Assembly (NCBI GenBank): GCA_023441905.1
Contig: JAEZNC010000053.1
Span: 1-19,711 of the forward strand
Length of the DNA stretch: 19,711 bases
Direction: 5' to 3'
DNA from: Bacillota bacterium
Lineage (GTDB): Bacteria; Bacillota; Clostridia; Christensenellales; SZUA-584
The translations under genes and the position numbers were made by a program. A model generated the notes under the pieces. It was given only the letters and a program-made list of their open reading frames with translations, searched no databases and had not been told where the DNA came from. This document shows, one piece after another, positions 8,010 to 14,396 of this stretch; the stretch's first letter is position 1; each line of letters starts with the position of its first letter.

Positions 8010-8518
8010 ATACGATTTACTCTTTCGGTCCCATTTCAGACGAGCATTGCCGTATACTGATACTCGGTTCCATACCCGGAAAGGAATCTTTGCGCAAACA
8101 GCAATATTACGGCCATTCTCAGAACGCATTCTGGCGGCTGATGAGCGCGCTGCTCGATGAACCGTTTCATGAGGACTACGAAGACCGTATCGGCATGCTG
8201 CTGCGGCATCACATTGCGCTCTGGGATGTCATCAAAAGCTGTGAAAGGCAGTCCAGCCTCGACGCGCACATCAAGAACGCCGTCGTTAACGATTTTGTAT
8301 CTTTTTTCGCTGCTCACCCCAATATCACGCATGTATTTTTCAACGGACAAAAGGCGTACAATACATTTGCGCGGTTTGTCGGTTTTGAGTTCCATGGCCT
8401 ATCTTTCGAACGGCTCGGATCCACGAGCCCTGCCCACGCCATTTCCTTCGAGAAGCGTCTTGAGGATTGGCGACGACTATTACCATACATAAGGAGGACA
8501 GACGATGATCAGCTTTGA
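8006..8518 (+). CDS. DNA-deoxyinosine (hypoxanthine) glycosylase, uracil-DNA glycosylase superfamily family 6
   Basis: A 170-residue protein with the UDG fold and the family 6 motifs: motif 1 GSIPGKESLRKQQYYGHSQN (21-40) followed by AFW, and motif 2 LGSTSPAHA (138-146). In studied family 6 enzymes an asparagine in motif 1 activates catalysis; N40 is the likely equivalent. These enzymes remove hypoxanthine, formed by adenine deamination, from DNA to start base excision repair. No Fe-S cysteine set is present, unlike UDG families 4 and 5. It starts inside the U32 stop (ATGA) and ends 14 bp inside the hydrogenase-like gene, so it is the central member of a tightly coupled operon. Full length for the family. 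Confidence 0.88.
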   Translation: MNTIYSFGPISDEHCRILILGSIPGKESLRKQQYYGHSQNAFWRLMSALLDEPFHEDYEDRIGMLLRHHIALWDVIKSCERQSSLDAHIKNAVVNDFVSFFAAHPNITHVFFNGQKAYNTFARFVGFEFHGLSFERLGSTSPAHAISFEKRLEDWRRLLPYIRRTDDDQL

Positions 8519-9740
8519 CGAACTCTATATGAAGGCCGTCACATCTTCAGTCAAAAAAACTATCGATTCTTTGACTAATGAAGACTGTGATATGCATTCA
8601 CTGAACTGCCTGCTCAATCCGAAAACGTATCCGCCCGTGGTGCGGCTCGGCGAATGCGGATGCGGCGATGAAAAATGCACGAACGTCTGCTTCTATGATG
8701 CACTCACAAGAGATGAGAACGGCAATGTGGTTGTTGCGGACAGCTGCGTGGGCTGCGGAGACTGCATCGCCGCCTGCGATGCGCATAACCTCGTCGAAAT
8801 CAAAGAAGTGGTGCCGATATTCGACCATATCAACAAGGGGACCGCGGTTTATGCTTTGATTGCACCCGCCTATTTAAGCCAGTTTGGTGCGGACATGACA
8901 CCGGGACGGCTGCGCACCGCGTTTAAAATGCTTGGGTTTGCCGGGCTTATTGAGGTGGCGTTATTTGCGGATATCCTGACCCTCAAGGAAGCGCTCGAGT
9001 TCGATGCCGCGATAAAGAAGGAAGAAGACTTCGTGCTCACTAGCTGCTGCTGCCCGCTTTGGGTGGGGATGATTGAAAAAGTGTATGGCGAGCTGGTACC
9101 GCATATGCCGCCGTCCGTATCGCCCATGGTGGCAAGCGGGCGTGCTGTAAAACATTTGCATCCCGATGCAAAAACTGTTTTTATCGGCCCATGCATCGCG
9201 AAAAAGGCGGAGGCGCGGCAGCCGGATATTGCGGATGCGGTCGATTACGTGCTCACGTTCCGTGAGATGGCCGACATTTTTAATGCGGCCGGTATAGAGC
9301 CCAACAATCTTGAAGAAGACTTACGCGACCATTCATCGGCCGCGGGGCGTCTCTACGCGCGTACGGGCGGCGTCAGCACAGCTGTTGCCGAAACGGTGAA
9401 GCGTATTGCCCCGGGCAGGCATCTGCAGGTGAAGGCGCGGCAGGCGAACGGTGTGCCCGAATGCAAAGCGATGCTGAAGGATGTAATGGAAGGCAAGCTG
9501 GACGCGAACTTTCTGGAAGGGATGGGCTGTGTGGGCGGCTGTGTCGGCGGGCCTCGCATCATTATCGATAAGGAGCAGGGCACACGAAATGTGAACGAAT
9601 ACGCGGCGCGGACGGAAGAAAAAACGCCTGTTGATAATCCGTTTGTTTTCGAAATGCTCAAACGACTCGGCTTTGAGAGCACGGAAAGCCTGATGAAAAA
9701 GAATAACATGCTTATGCGTGATTTTGATAAAAAGAGATAA
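8505..9740 (+). CDS. [FeFe]-hydrogenase-like iron-sulfur protein (H-cluster domain with N-terminal ferredoxin domain)
   Basis: A 411-residue protein. N-terminal cysteines C51, C53, C58, C62 and the ferredoxin motif C81-C84-C87-C91 can hold two [4Fe-4S] clusters. The C-terminal domain has the three H-cluster signatures: L1 TSCCCPLW (179-186), L2 IGPCIAKKAE (227-236) and L3 EGMGCVGGCVGG (338-349). L1 carries an extra cysteine next to the usual CCP, and L2 has GPC instead of the MPC of ordinary H2-evolving enzymes, as reported for divergent, putatively sensory or regulatory groups. Catalytic or sensory H2 use is therefore open. AAGGAGG at 8491-8497 supports the ATG. It overlaps the glycosylase by 14 bp and ends the operon. 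No HydE/F/G maturase is in the window. Confidence 0.88.
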   Translation: MISFDELYMKAVTSSVKKTIDSLTNEDCDMHSLNCLLNPKTYPPVVRLGECGCGDEKCTNVCFYDALTRDENGNVVVADSCVGCGDCIAACDAHNLVEIKEVVPIFDHINKGTAVYALIAPAYLSQFGADMTPGRLRTAFKMLGFAGLIEVALFADILTLKEALEFDAAIKKEEDFVLTSCCCPLWVGMIEKVYGELVPHMPPSVSPMVASGRAVKHLHPDAKTVFIGPCIAKKAEARQPDIADAVDYVLTFREMADIFNAAGIEPNNLEEDLRDHSSAAGRLYARTGGVSTAVAETVKRIAPGRHLQVKARQANGVPECKAMLKDVMEGKLDANFLEGMGCVGGCVGGPRIIIDKEQGTRNVNEYAARTEEKTPVDNPFVFEMLKRLGFESTESLMKKNNMLMRDFDKKR

Positions 9741-9869
9741 CGGTTTGCGACAGACCAATAGGCTTACCTATCTCGTAGCGATTGACCGTATTACGAATGC
9801 GGGTGATATTGATTACTCGCGATGTGACATCCAGGCATACGGCAATCCTCCGTCGCGCTGCGCGCGCCA

Positions 9870-9893
9870 CCTCCTTTCAAAAGGAGGCTTTCT
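9870..9893 (+). terminator. Terminator-like hairpin downstream of the hydrogenase-like gene
   Basis: CCTCCTTT (9870-9877) pairs perfectly with AAAGGAGG (9880-9887), followed by CTTTCTTCT. It lies 130 bp after the stop codon and just after a GC-rich stretch (9850-9868). It is a plausible Rho-independent terminator for the U32 operon, though its tail is C-interrupted and the 2-nt loop would open by a base pair or more. Confidence 0.5.
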
Positions 9894-9935
9894 TCTGCGT
9901 ATTCCATACTATTGCTTTTAATCTAGCTGTTTTTG

Positions 9936-10015
9936 GAAAAGGAGCTGGCAGCGAAGCTGACTGAGGATTAATCAAGAAGCTTTCCTCCCTTCAGTCGCCT
10001 GCGGCGACAGTTCCC
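9936..10015 (+). repeat. Structured intergenic repeat, copy 1
   Basis: The left half (from GAAAAGGAGCTGGCAGC) folds as CAGC-GAA-GCTG (9949-9959); the right half folds as GTCGCC-TGC-GGCGAC (9994-10008). The element shares its first ~41 bp almost exactly with the copy at 10091. It has no coding frame and looks like a member of a dispersed palindromic family. Confidence 0.6.
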
Positions 10016-10090
10016 TTTGGACAGAGCCATGGATGCAAAGACATTGCCATACTAAAAGCGTGACAATTGATCGTCGATTAAGGCTTCTTT

Positions 10091-10181
10091 GAAAAGGAAC
10101 TGTCAGCTAAGCTGACTGAGGATTGATCAAGCGGTCACTCATTCGGCATATTCCCTCCATCAGTCGCCTGCGGCGGCAGGG
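10091..10181 (+). repeat. Structured intergenic repeat, copy 2
   Basis: Same layout as the copy at 9936: left hairpin TCAGC-TAA-GCTGA (10103-10115), shared GCTGACTGAGGATT-ATCAAG core, then a right arm CAGTCGCCTGCGGCGGCAG (10162-10180). It carries about 13 extra bases between the arms compared with copy 1, and base changes in the left hairpin preserve pairing. Confidence 0.6.
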
Positions 10182-10199
10182 TAAATGGTCAACGATCTG

Positions 10200-10238
10200 A
10201 ACCATGTGAAACGTTTTTTACATGGTTTTTTATTTTTG
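10200..10238 (+). terminator. Stem-loop with T tract upstream of the Rieske oxidoreductase gene
   Basis: AACCATGT (10200-10207) pairs with ACATGGTT (10220-10227), followed by a T-rich run to 10237. It could end any read-through from the upstream operon or act as an attenuator for the gene at 10277, whose start is about 40 bp further on. Confidence 0.6.
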
Positions 10239-10276
10239 CGGCAGAATAAGGATAATACAATGAGCGGGGAAACAAT

Positions 10277-11776
10277 ATGAAAAAACAATCTTTATGGATA
10301 GATACTGCGCAAAAGCCGACTTTTCCGGATATGCCATTGGCAAAGGTTTACGATACCGTTGTAATCGGCGGCGGCCTCACCGGCATCACAACAGCGCTGC
10401 TGCTCGCGCGCGCGGGTGTGAAAACGGCGCTTATTGAAGCGAATGAGGTGGGCAGCGGCACCAGCGGGCACACGACAGCAAAGATTACGGTGCAGCATGA
10501 CATACGGCTTTCGAAAATGTCAGATGAGAAAGCGCTCGCCTATTATAAGGCGAACAATACGGGACTTGGCCTGATTAAGTCGTTCGTGGATGAGCTTCAT
10601 ATCGAATGCGACTTCGAAACACAAAACGCTTATGTTTATGCGCTGACTGAATCGGAGGAGCATGACGTCATCAATGAAATGACGGCTTACGAGCGAATCG
10701 GCGTTGATGCGCAGATCGTTAAGAGAACGCAGCTTCCTTACGACAACCTCTGTGCGCTTGAACTAAAAAATCAAGCCCAGTTTCATCCGCTCAAATACTT
10801 ATACGCACTCGCCAAAACCCTGATCGGTATGGGTGTGCCTATTCTGGAAAAGACAAAAGCCACAAGCCTTGATCGGGATGAACACGGCCTCACGGTCCAT
10901 ATGGAAAACGGAACGGTTCGCGCTCATAATGTTGTGCTTGCAACGGGGTATCCGATGTTTGAATTTCCCGGGATATTCTTTCTTAGAATCCATCAACGGC
11001 GCTCATACCTGATCGCCGCGCGTCAGCAGGGGCCTTCCGGCATGTATATCAAAACGGGAGACCCTGTGCAATCGGTTCGGTCCCTCTCTCTAGCCGGAGA
11101 ACCGTGGCTGCTTGTGGGCGGCTTTGGGCACAGAACAGCCAAGGAAGATAAGCAGGATACGGGGCTTGTGCCGCTGAACGCTTTTTTAACTAGTTCATTT
11201 TCGGGAGCCGAAGCCGTTTACGGCTGGTCTGCGCAGGACGGCAGGACGCTGGATCACATTCCTTATGTGGGCAGTGTTTACGAGCACGGTCCGCAGATAT
11301 ACGTGGCGGCAGGTTACGATAAATGGGGTATGACGAACAGCGCGGCTGCCTCGATTATGATTGCAGATGAAATCACGGATAACAGCACACTCGATTCCGA
11401 AATCCGAGCCGTCTTCAGTCCAAAACGTTTTTCACCCGTCGCATCTGTGGGCGGCTTTGTGAAGCAGGCAGGCGAAGCGGTTTATGAGTTCACGGCGGGC
11501 AATGCGTTAATACCCGCAGGTACAATTGACGATGTGAAACCGGGCGAGGGAGCTGTGCTGAGGATAGACGGACGCGCGCTGGCTGTTTATAAGGATGAGC
11601 AAGGCCATGCCGTCTGCTTTAAAGCCCATTGCACGCATCTCGGATGCCCGCTCGAATACAATGCGGAAGAGCATTCGTTTGATTGCCCCTGTCACGGGTC
11701 GCGCTTTTCCATGACAGGCGATGTGCTGGAAAACCCGGCCGTTTTGCCTCTTGAGCGAGTGGACGAGGAGCTTTAA
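10277..11776 (+). CDS. FAD-dependent oxidoreductase (DAO type) with C-terminal Rieske [2Fe-2S] domain
   Basis: A 499-residue two-domain enzyme. Residues about 26-400 form a D-amino-acid-oxidase-type FAD fold with VVIGGGLTG (28-36), E54 as ribose-binding acid, and GSGTSGHTTAKIT (59-71), typical of this group. The C-terminal Rieske domain has CTHLGC (452-457) and CPCH (470-473): C452, H454, C470 and H473 bind the cluster, and C457/C472 are the pair that forms a disulfide in classic Rieske proteins. Electrons could pass from the flavin to the 2Fe-2S cluster within one chain. No signal peptide, so cytosolic. GGGGAA precedes the ATG. Only 3 bp separate it from the tocopherol-cyclase-like gene, so the two form an operon. 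The substrate is unknown. Confidence 0.9.
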   Translation: MKKQSLWIDTAQKPTFPDMPLAKVYDTVVIGGGLTGITTALLLARAGVKTALIEANEVGSGTSGHTTAKITVQHDIRLSKMSDEKALAYYKANNTGLGLIKSFVDELHIECDFETQNAYVYALTESEEHDVINEMTAYERIGVDAQIVKRTQLPYDNLCALELKNQAQFHPLKYLYALAKTLIGMGVPILEKTKATSLDRDEHGLTVHMENGTVRAHNVVLATGYPMFEFPGIFFLRIHQRRSYLIAARQQGPSGMYIKTGDPVQSVRSLSLAGEPWLLVGGFGHRTAKEDKQDTGLVPLNAFLTSSFSGAEAVYGWSAQDGRTLDHIPYVGSVYEHGPQIYVAAGYDKWGMTNSAAASIMIADEITDNSTLDSEIRAVFSPKRFSPVASVGGFVKQAGEAVYEFTAGNALIPAGTIDDVKPGEGAVLRIDGRALAVYKDEQGHAVCFKAHCTHLGCPLEYNAEEHSFDCPCHGSRFSMTGDVLENPAVLPLERVDEEL

Positions 11777-11779
11777 AAG

Positions 11780-12730
11780 ATGGGTCACCACCTGCTGCCA
11801 TTCTCACCCGCAAGGTATCACGGCAAACCGAGCAGCCGGCCTTATTTTGAGGGGTGGTATTTTAAGCATACATCTCACAACGGAACATTTGTGGTTATAC
11901 CGGGCCTGTTTCGCGGTGCTGAGAGCAGCGAAGATTTTGCGTTTATCCAGCTTATTTATGGGTCTCCGCCCAGGAGCAAATTTCTTTCGTATCCGGCCGG
12001 TGAGTTTGCCTGTCATCCGCAGCGTTTTGAGTTGCGCATTGGCGGCAACCGCTTTTCCATTCATGAGATGAACCTGAGCCTGCCCGAAATTGGCCTCGCG
12101 GCAAATCTTCGTTACAGCGGCCATGTGCCCTTACGTTCGAATATTTTGTCGCCGTCCATCATGGGGCCGTTTTCATACCTGCCGAAAATGCAGTGCAATC
12201 ACGGGATATTAAGCCTTTGGCACAGCGTCACGGGTGATGTGTGCTTTGAAGGAAACAGGCTCTGCTTTGATGGTGCAGATGGTTACATTGAAAAAGATTG
12301 GGGAGAGGGATTTCCGGACAGCTGGATATGGATGCAGTGCGGTACCGGTAAAGACACGCTAGTGTGTGCGATTGCACGTATTCCGATTAAAAAGTTTCGG
12401 TTCACCGGCCTCATTGCGGTGTTGAATGCGAAAGGCAGGCAGCTGCGCTTTGCGACATATAACGGCAGTAAGGTTGTTGGCATCAGCAGGGGAGACGGCA
12501 GCCTGACTGTTGAGCTGATAAAAGGCAAGCTGAGGCTCTGCGCGATTGCTCGGAGCAATTCTTTCGGGAGTCTTATGGCACCATCCAAGCAGGGTATGAA
12601 CCGCGAAATACAGGAGAGTGTGAACTGCAAATACGATATCTCCGTCTGCAGAGGGACCGAAACCGTTTATTCGGCACATTTCGAGAATGGCGCGCTTGAA
12701 ATGCTGAATGAAAAGCTGCTGCTTGAATAA
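11780..12730 (+). CDS. Tocopherol cyclase family protein
   Basis: A 316-residue protein with the hallmark blocks of the tocopherol-cyclase-like family: YFEGWYFK (22-29), GYIEKDWGEGFP (168-179) and SWIWMQ (181-186). In plants and cyanobacteria the enzyme closes the chromanol ring of a prenylated quinol; bacterial relatives in non-photosynthetic anaerobes have no settled role and may act on other prenyl or lipid compounds, or simply share the lipocalin-like fold. No signal peptide or membrane segment is seen. Its ribosome binding site (GAGGAG) lies within the end of the upstream gene, giving close coupling with the Rieske oxidoreductase. A 12-bp inverted repeat lies 9 bp after the stop. The family call is good, the reaction is unknown. 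Confidence 0.82.
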   Translation: MGHHLLPFSPARYHGKPSSRPYFEGWYFKHTSHNGTFVVIPGLFRGAESSEDFAFIQLIYGSPPRSKFLSYPAGEFACHPQRFELRIGGNRFSIHEMNLSLPEIGLAANLRYSGHVPLRSNILSPSIMGPFSYLPKMQCNHGILSLWHSVTGDVCFEGNRLCFDGADGYIEKDWGEGFPDSWIWMQCGTGKDTLVCAIARIPIKKFRFTGLIAVLNAKGRQLRFATYNGSKVVGISRGDGSLTVELIKGKLRLCAIARSNSFGSLMAPSKQGMNREIQESVNCKYDISVCRGTETVYSAHFENGALEMLNEKLLLE

Positions 12731-12739
12731 GCAATCGGA

Positions 12740-12772
12740 AGCGTTGTTCATCAAAAATTTATGAACAACGCT
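12740..12772. terminator. 12-bp perfect inverted repeat after the tocopherol-cyclase-like gene
   Basis: AGCGTTGTTCAT (12740-12751) pairs with ATGAACAACGCT (12761-12772) around a 9-nt loop. It sits where a transcript terminator is expected, but neither strand has a T tract after the stem, so termination or 3'-end protection is an inference. Confidence 0.45.
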
Positions 12773-12945
12773 AAAAGAGCATATCATCGGGCGGTATTCA
12801 TTCCGTCCGCTAAATCGATTGCCACACACATCACGTTCTGCCGAACAACATACAAAAGCCGCCTGCGTGTGGGGAAGCCACGAAGGCACATGATAAAGCT
12901 GATATGCGTCGATGGTGAACTAGACTTAAACGGTGAACTCAATAA

Positions 12946-13107
12946 TTCTGTCGGTCACTGATACTTAATTCTTTTATTATCGTATTGTATCGGCAGCATG
13001 AAAAGTCAGCATTTGTTTATGGCTTTTACACAGGTCCGCTCGATGTACAAATTGGTTTTAGAGTGTTTCGCAAGCATAAAGGCATGGTAAACGCCTGGCT
13101 CAAATAA
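12946..13107 (+). pseudogene. Possible coding remnant in the gap before the ArsR-type gene
   Basis: The 519 bp between 12731 and 13249 holds no intact gene. A frame opening after TAA 12943-12945 runs 53 codons to TAA 13105-13107 and reads protein-like at its end: AFVYGFYTGPLDVQIGFRVF, then RKHKGMVNAWLK. It has no ATG near its beginning and no ribosome binding site. I do not recognise it; it may be the 3' relic of a lost gene or chance. Confidence 0.2.
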
Positions 13108-13170
13108 GATCGCATTCAACAATACTTATTTATTAAGTCATAATTTCGCCGACAAATTGTTGAAAAAGGC

Positions 13171-13200
13171 TTGCCAGCAGGATATGATGTGAATTATAAT
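13171..13200 (+). promoter_or_regulatory. Promoter of the ArsR-type regulator gene
   Basis: TTGCCA (13171-13176) and a perfect TATAAT (13195-13200) are 18 bp apart. Transcription should start near 13207, right at the left edge of the TTAGAT palindrome, so a bound protein would block initiation. Confidence 0.7.
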
Positions 13201-13209
13201 AATGAATTA

Positions 13210-13225
13210 TTAGATGCTCATCTAA
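13210..13225. promoter_or_regulatory. Operator TTAGAT-N4-ATCTAA, regulator promoter
   Basis: TTAGATGCTCATCTAA is a perfect 6-4-6 palindrome just downstream of the -10 box. The same 6-4-6 layout recurs at 14362-14377 before the transporter gene. I infer that the ArsR-type protein encoded next binds it and represses its own gene. Confidence 0.7.
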
Positions 13226-13234
13226 CAGTAAGCT

Positions 13235-13243
13235 TAAGAGGTG
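13235..13243 (+). promoter_or_regulatory. Ribosome binding site that favours the TTG start at 13250
   Basis: AAGAGGTGA is a near-complete Shine-Dalgarno sequence. It overlaps the GTG at 13241, which therefore cannot be the start, and stands 6 bp before TTG 13250. Confidence 0.6.
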
Positions 13244-13249
13244 ATTCGT

Positions 13250-14263
13250 TTGTCCAATACTTACTTTAAGCAATTTGATCCGCTTTTTGAGACTGCCGGG
13301 CTCATCTTTGCATGCCGCAATGCGGATAAGATTCAAAATGAAACGGTAAAGGCACTGAACGAGATGGGATTGAACGGCGAAGAGTTTTATTCGAGCAGCA
13401 TGCCTGTATATGATGAATACGTTCAAACGTTTAAATCTCAATATCAACAGGGCGTCAGCGATGCCCTGTTCTTTGACGGTATTGAAACGGGGCTGCTGCT
13501 GCTGCTTTTTAGTTTGCTTGTGGAAAACAAAAACCTCATTCATGCAATGGACACATTGAAAGACAGTGACATTAATGCGGAAATCATTGATTCCATCTGC
13601 GAGATGTATCAAATGAAATCGGATAAACACCTAAGCTCTGATTATATATCTTTTATTGACAGCTGCCCGTTTTCCGATAATGAAAAGTGGAAGCTGCTGC
13701 AAATTATGAACAGCCCGAAGAGCCGATTCCAACAGCTTGTCGACAGCATTGAAGCCAATAAGCCTGCCTTTGATGCGGCACAACGTAAAATCTCCGCCGC
13801 GCTTAAAAAGCTGATGGATCAATACGCGGTCGTAGTGAAAGAAGAGAAAGCGGAATTATTCGGTAAAATTAAAAAGCTGCTTTCAAATAAGGCAGACGTT
13901 TATCCGACCCTTGCATTCCCGATTTCGCAAATGGTTTTTTCAAATAGCTGTTATTACGGACTGCTCAGCTCATTGATTACGAGTCAGGATGAATCCGATC
14001 ATAACACAATGCTCCGGTGCTTAAAAGCATTGGGAGACGCCAGCCGCCTGGAGATACTTCGGCTGATAAAGAAAAAACCCATGTACAACCTTGAAATTGC
14101 TGAACAGCTCGGGCTCACCGCGGCGACCATGTCCCATCATATGAGCGTGCTGCTGACATGCGGGTTTGTTGGTGTTACCAAACAGGAATCTAAAGTATAC
14201 TATCATCTCGAAAGCGAAGCCTTGCGCCGCTTCGTTAAATCACTAGATAAAGCCTTCGTTTAG
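13250..14263 (+). CDS. ArsR-type winged-helix transcriptional regulator with long unrecognised N-terminal domain
   Basis: About 337 residues. The last 80 (from about 256) form an ArsR-type winged helix: MLRCLKALGDASRLEILRLI, then NLEIAEQLGLTAATMSHHMS (recognition helix) and a wing ending KVYYHLE. The metal-binding ELCVCDL-type motif of ArsR/SmtB sensors is absent, so it is probably not a metal sensor. The first ~250 residues are mainly helical, contain a leucine-rich stretch GLLLLLFSLL (about 81-90) and match no family I can name; I infer a ligand-sensing or dimerisation role. TTG 13250 is preferred to GTG 13241 because of AAGAGGTGA 6 bp upstream. It lies directly before an ABC exporter, and both promoters carry TTAGAT palindromes, implying autoregulation and control of the exporter. 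Confidence 0.82.
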   Translation: MSNTYFKQFDPLFETAGLIFACRNADKIQNETVKALNEMGLNGEEFYSSSMPVYDEYVQTFKSQYQQGVSDALFFDGIETGLLLLLFSLLVENKNLIHAMDTLKDSDINAEIIDSICEMYQMKSDKHLSSDYISFIDSCPFSDNEKWKLLQIMNSPKSRFQQLVDSIEANKPAFDAAQRKISAALKKLMDQYAVVVKEEKAELFGKIKKLLSNKADVYPTLAFPISQMVFSNSCYYGLLSSLITSQDESDHNTMLRCLKALGDASRLEILRLIKKKPMYNLEIAEQLGLTAATMSHHMSVLLTCGFVGVTKQESKVYYHLESEALRRFVKSLDKAFV

Positions 14264-14316
14264 ATAGAAATTGAGTTGCCGTCCACTTTAAATGGGCGGC
14301 TTTTATTTCTATCTAA
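14260..14316 (+). terminator. Nested terminator with TTAGAT arms between regulator and transporter
   Basis: An inner stem GCCGTCCA (14278-14285) with TGGGCGGC (14293-14300), one G-T pair, is followed by TTTTATTTCT: a good intrinsic terminator for the regulator gene. An outer 12-bp perfect arm pair, TTAGATAGAAAT (14260-14271) and ATTTCTATCTAA (14305-14316), encloses it and includes the stop codon. The outer arms contain further copies of the operator half-site. Confidence 0.75.
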
Positions 14317-14321
14317 TGATG

Positions 14322-14350
14322 TTGACAGCAATCTAATTATTAGATATAAT
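14322..14350 (+). promoter_or_regulatory. Consensus promoter of the ABC exporter gene
   Basis: TTGACA (14322-14327) and TATAAT (14345-14350) are both perfect and exactly 17 bp apart. This is as strong as a housekeeping promoter can look, so the gene must be held down by a repressor. The spacer contains ATCTAA-TTA-TTAGAT (14331-14345). Confidence 0.88.
14331..14345. promoter_or_regulatory. Inverted-order operator ATCTAA-N3-TTAGAT in the promoter spacer
   Basis: The two half-sites appear in reversed order compared with the 6-4-6 operators and touch the -10 box. It may be an auxiliary binding site or two half-sites for adjacent dimers. Confidence 0.5.
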
Positions 14351-14361
14351 GCTCAATAAAG

Positions 14362-14377
14362 TTAGATGTATATCTAA
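14362..14377. promoter_or_regulatory. Operator TTAGAT-N4-ATCTAA, transporter promoter
   Basis: TTAGATGTATATCTAA repeats the 6-4-6 palindrome of 13210-13225. It lies about 12 bp after the -10 box, at the start of the transcript and before the AGGAGGT ribosome binding site (14384-14390). It fits repression by the adjacent ArsR-type protein. Confidence 0.72.
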
Positions 14378-14396
14378 ATAATTAGGAGGTAATGCT

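Noticed and set aside
9718..9921. 67-codon + strand frame after the hydrogenase-like gene
   Set aside because: It begins inside the hydrogenase gene and runs through the terminator hairpin; not a credible protein.
12750..12763. 14-bp sequence shared in inverted orientation with 19625-19638
   Set aside because: A few matches of this length are expected by chance in both strands of a 20-kb AT-rich window.
12761..12961. 66-codon + strand frame after the tocopherol-cyclase-like gene
   Set aside because: Its ATG lies in the right arm of an inverted repeat, there is no ribosome binding site and the peptide resembles nothing I know.
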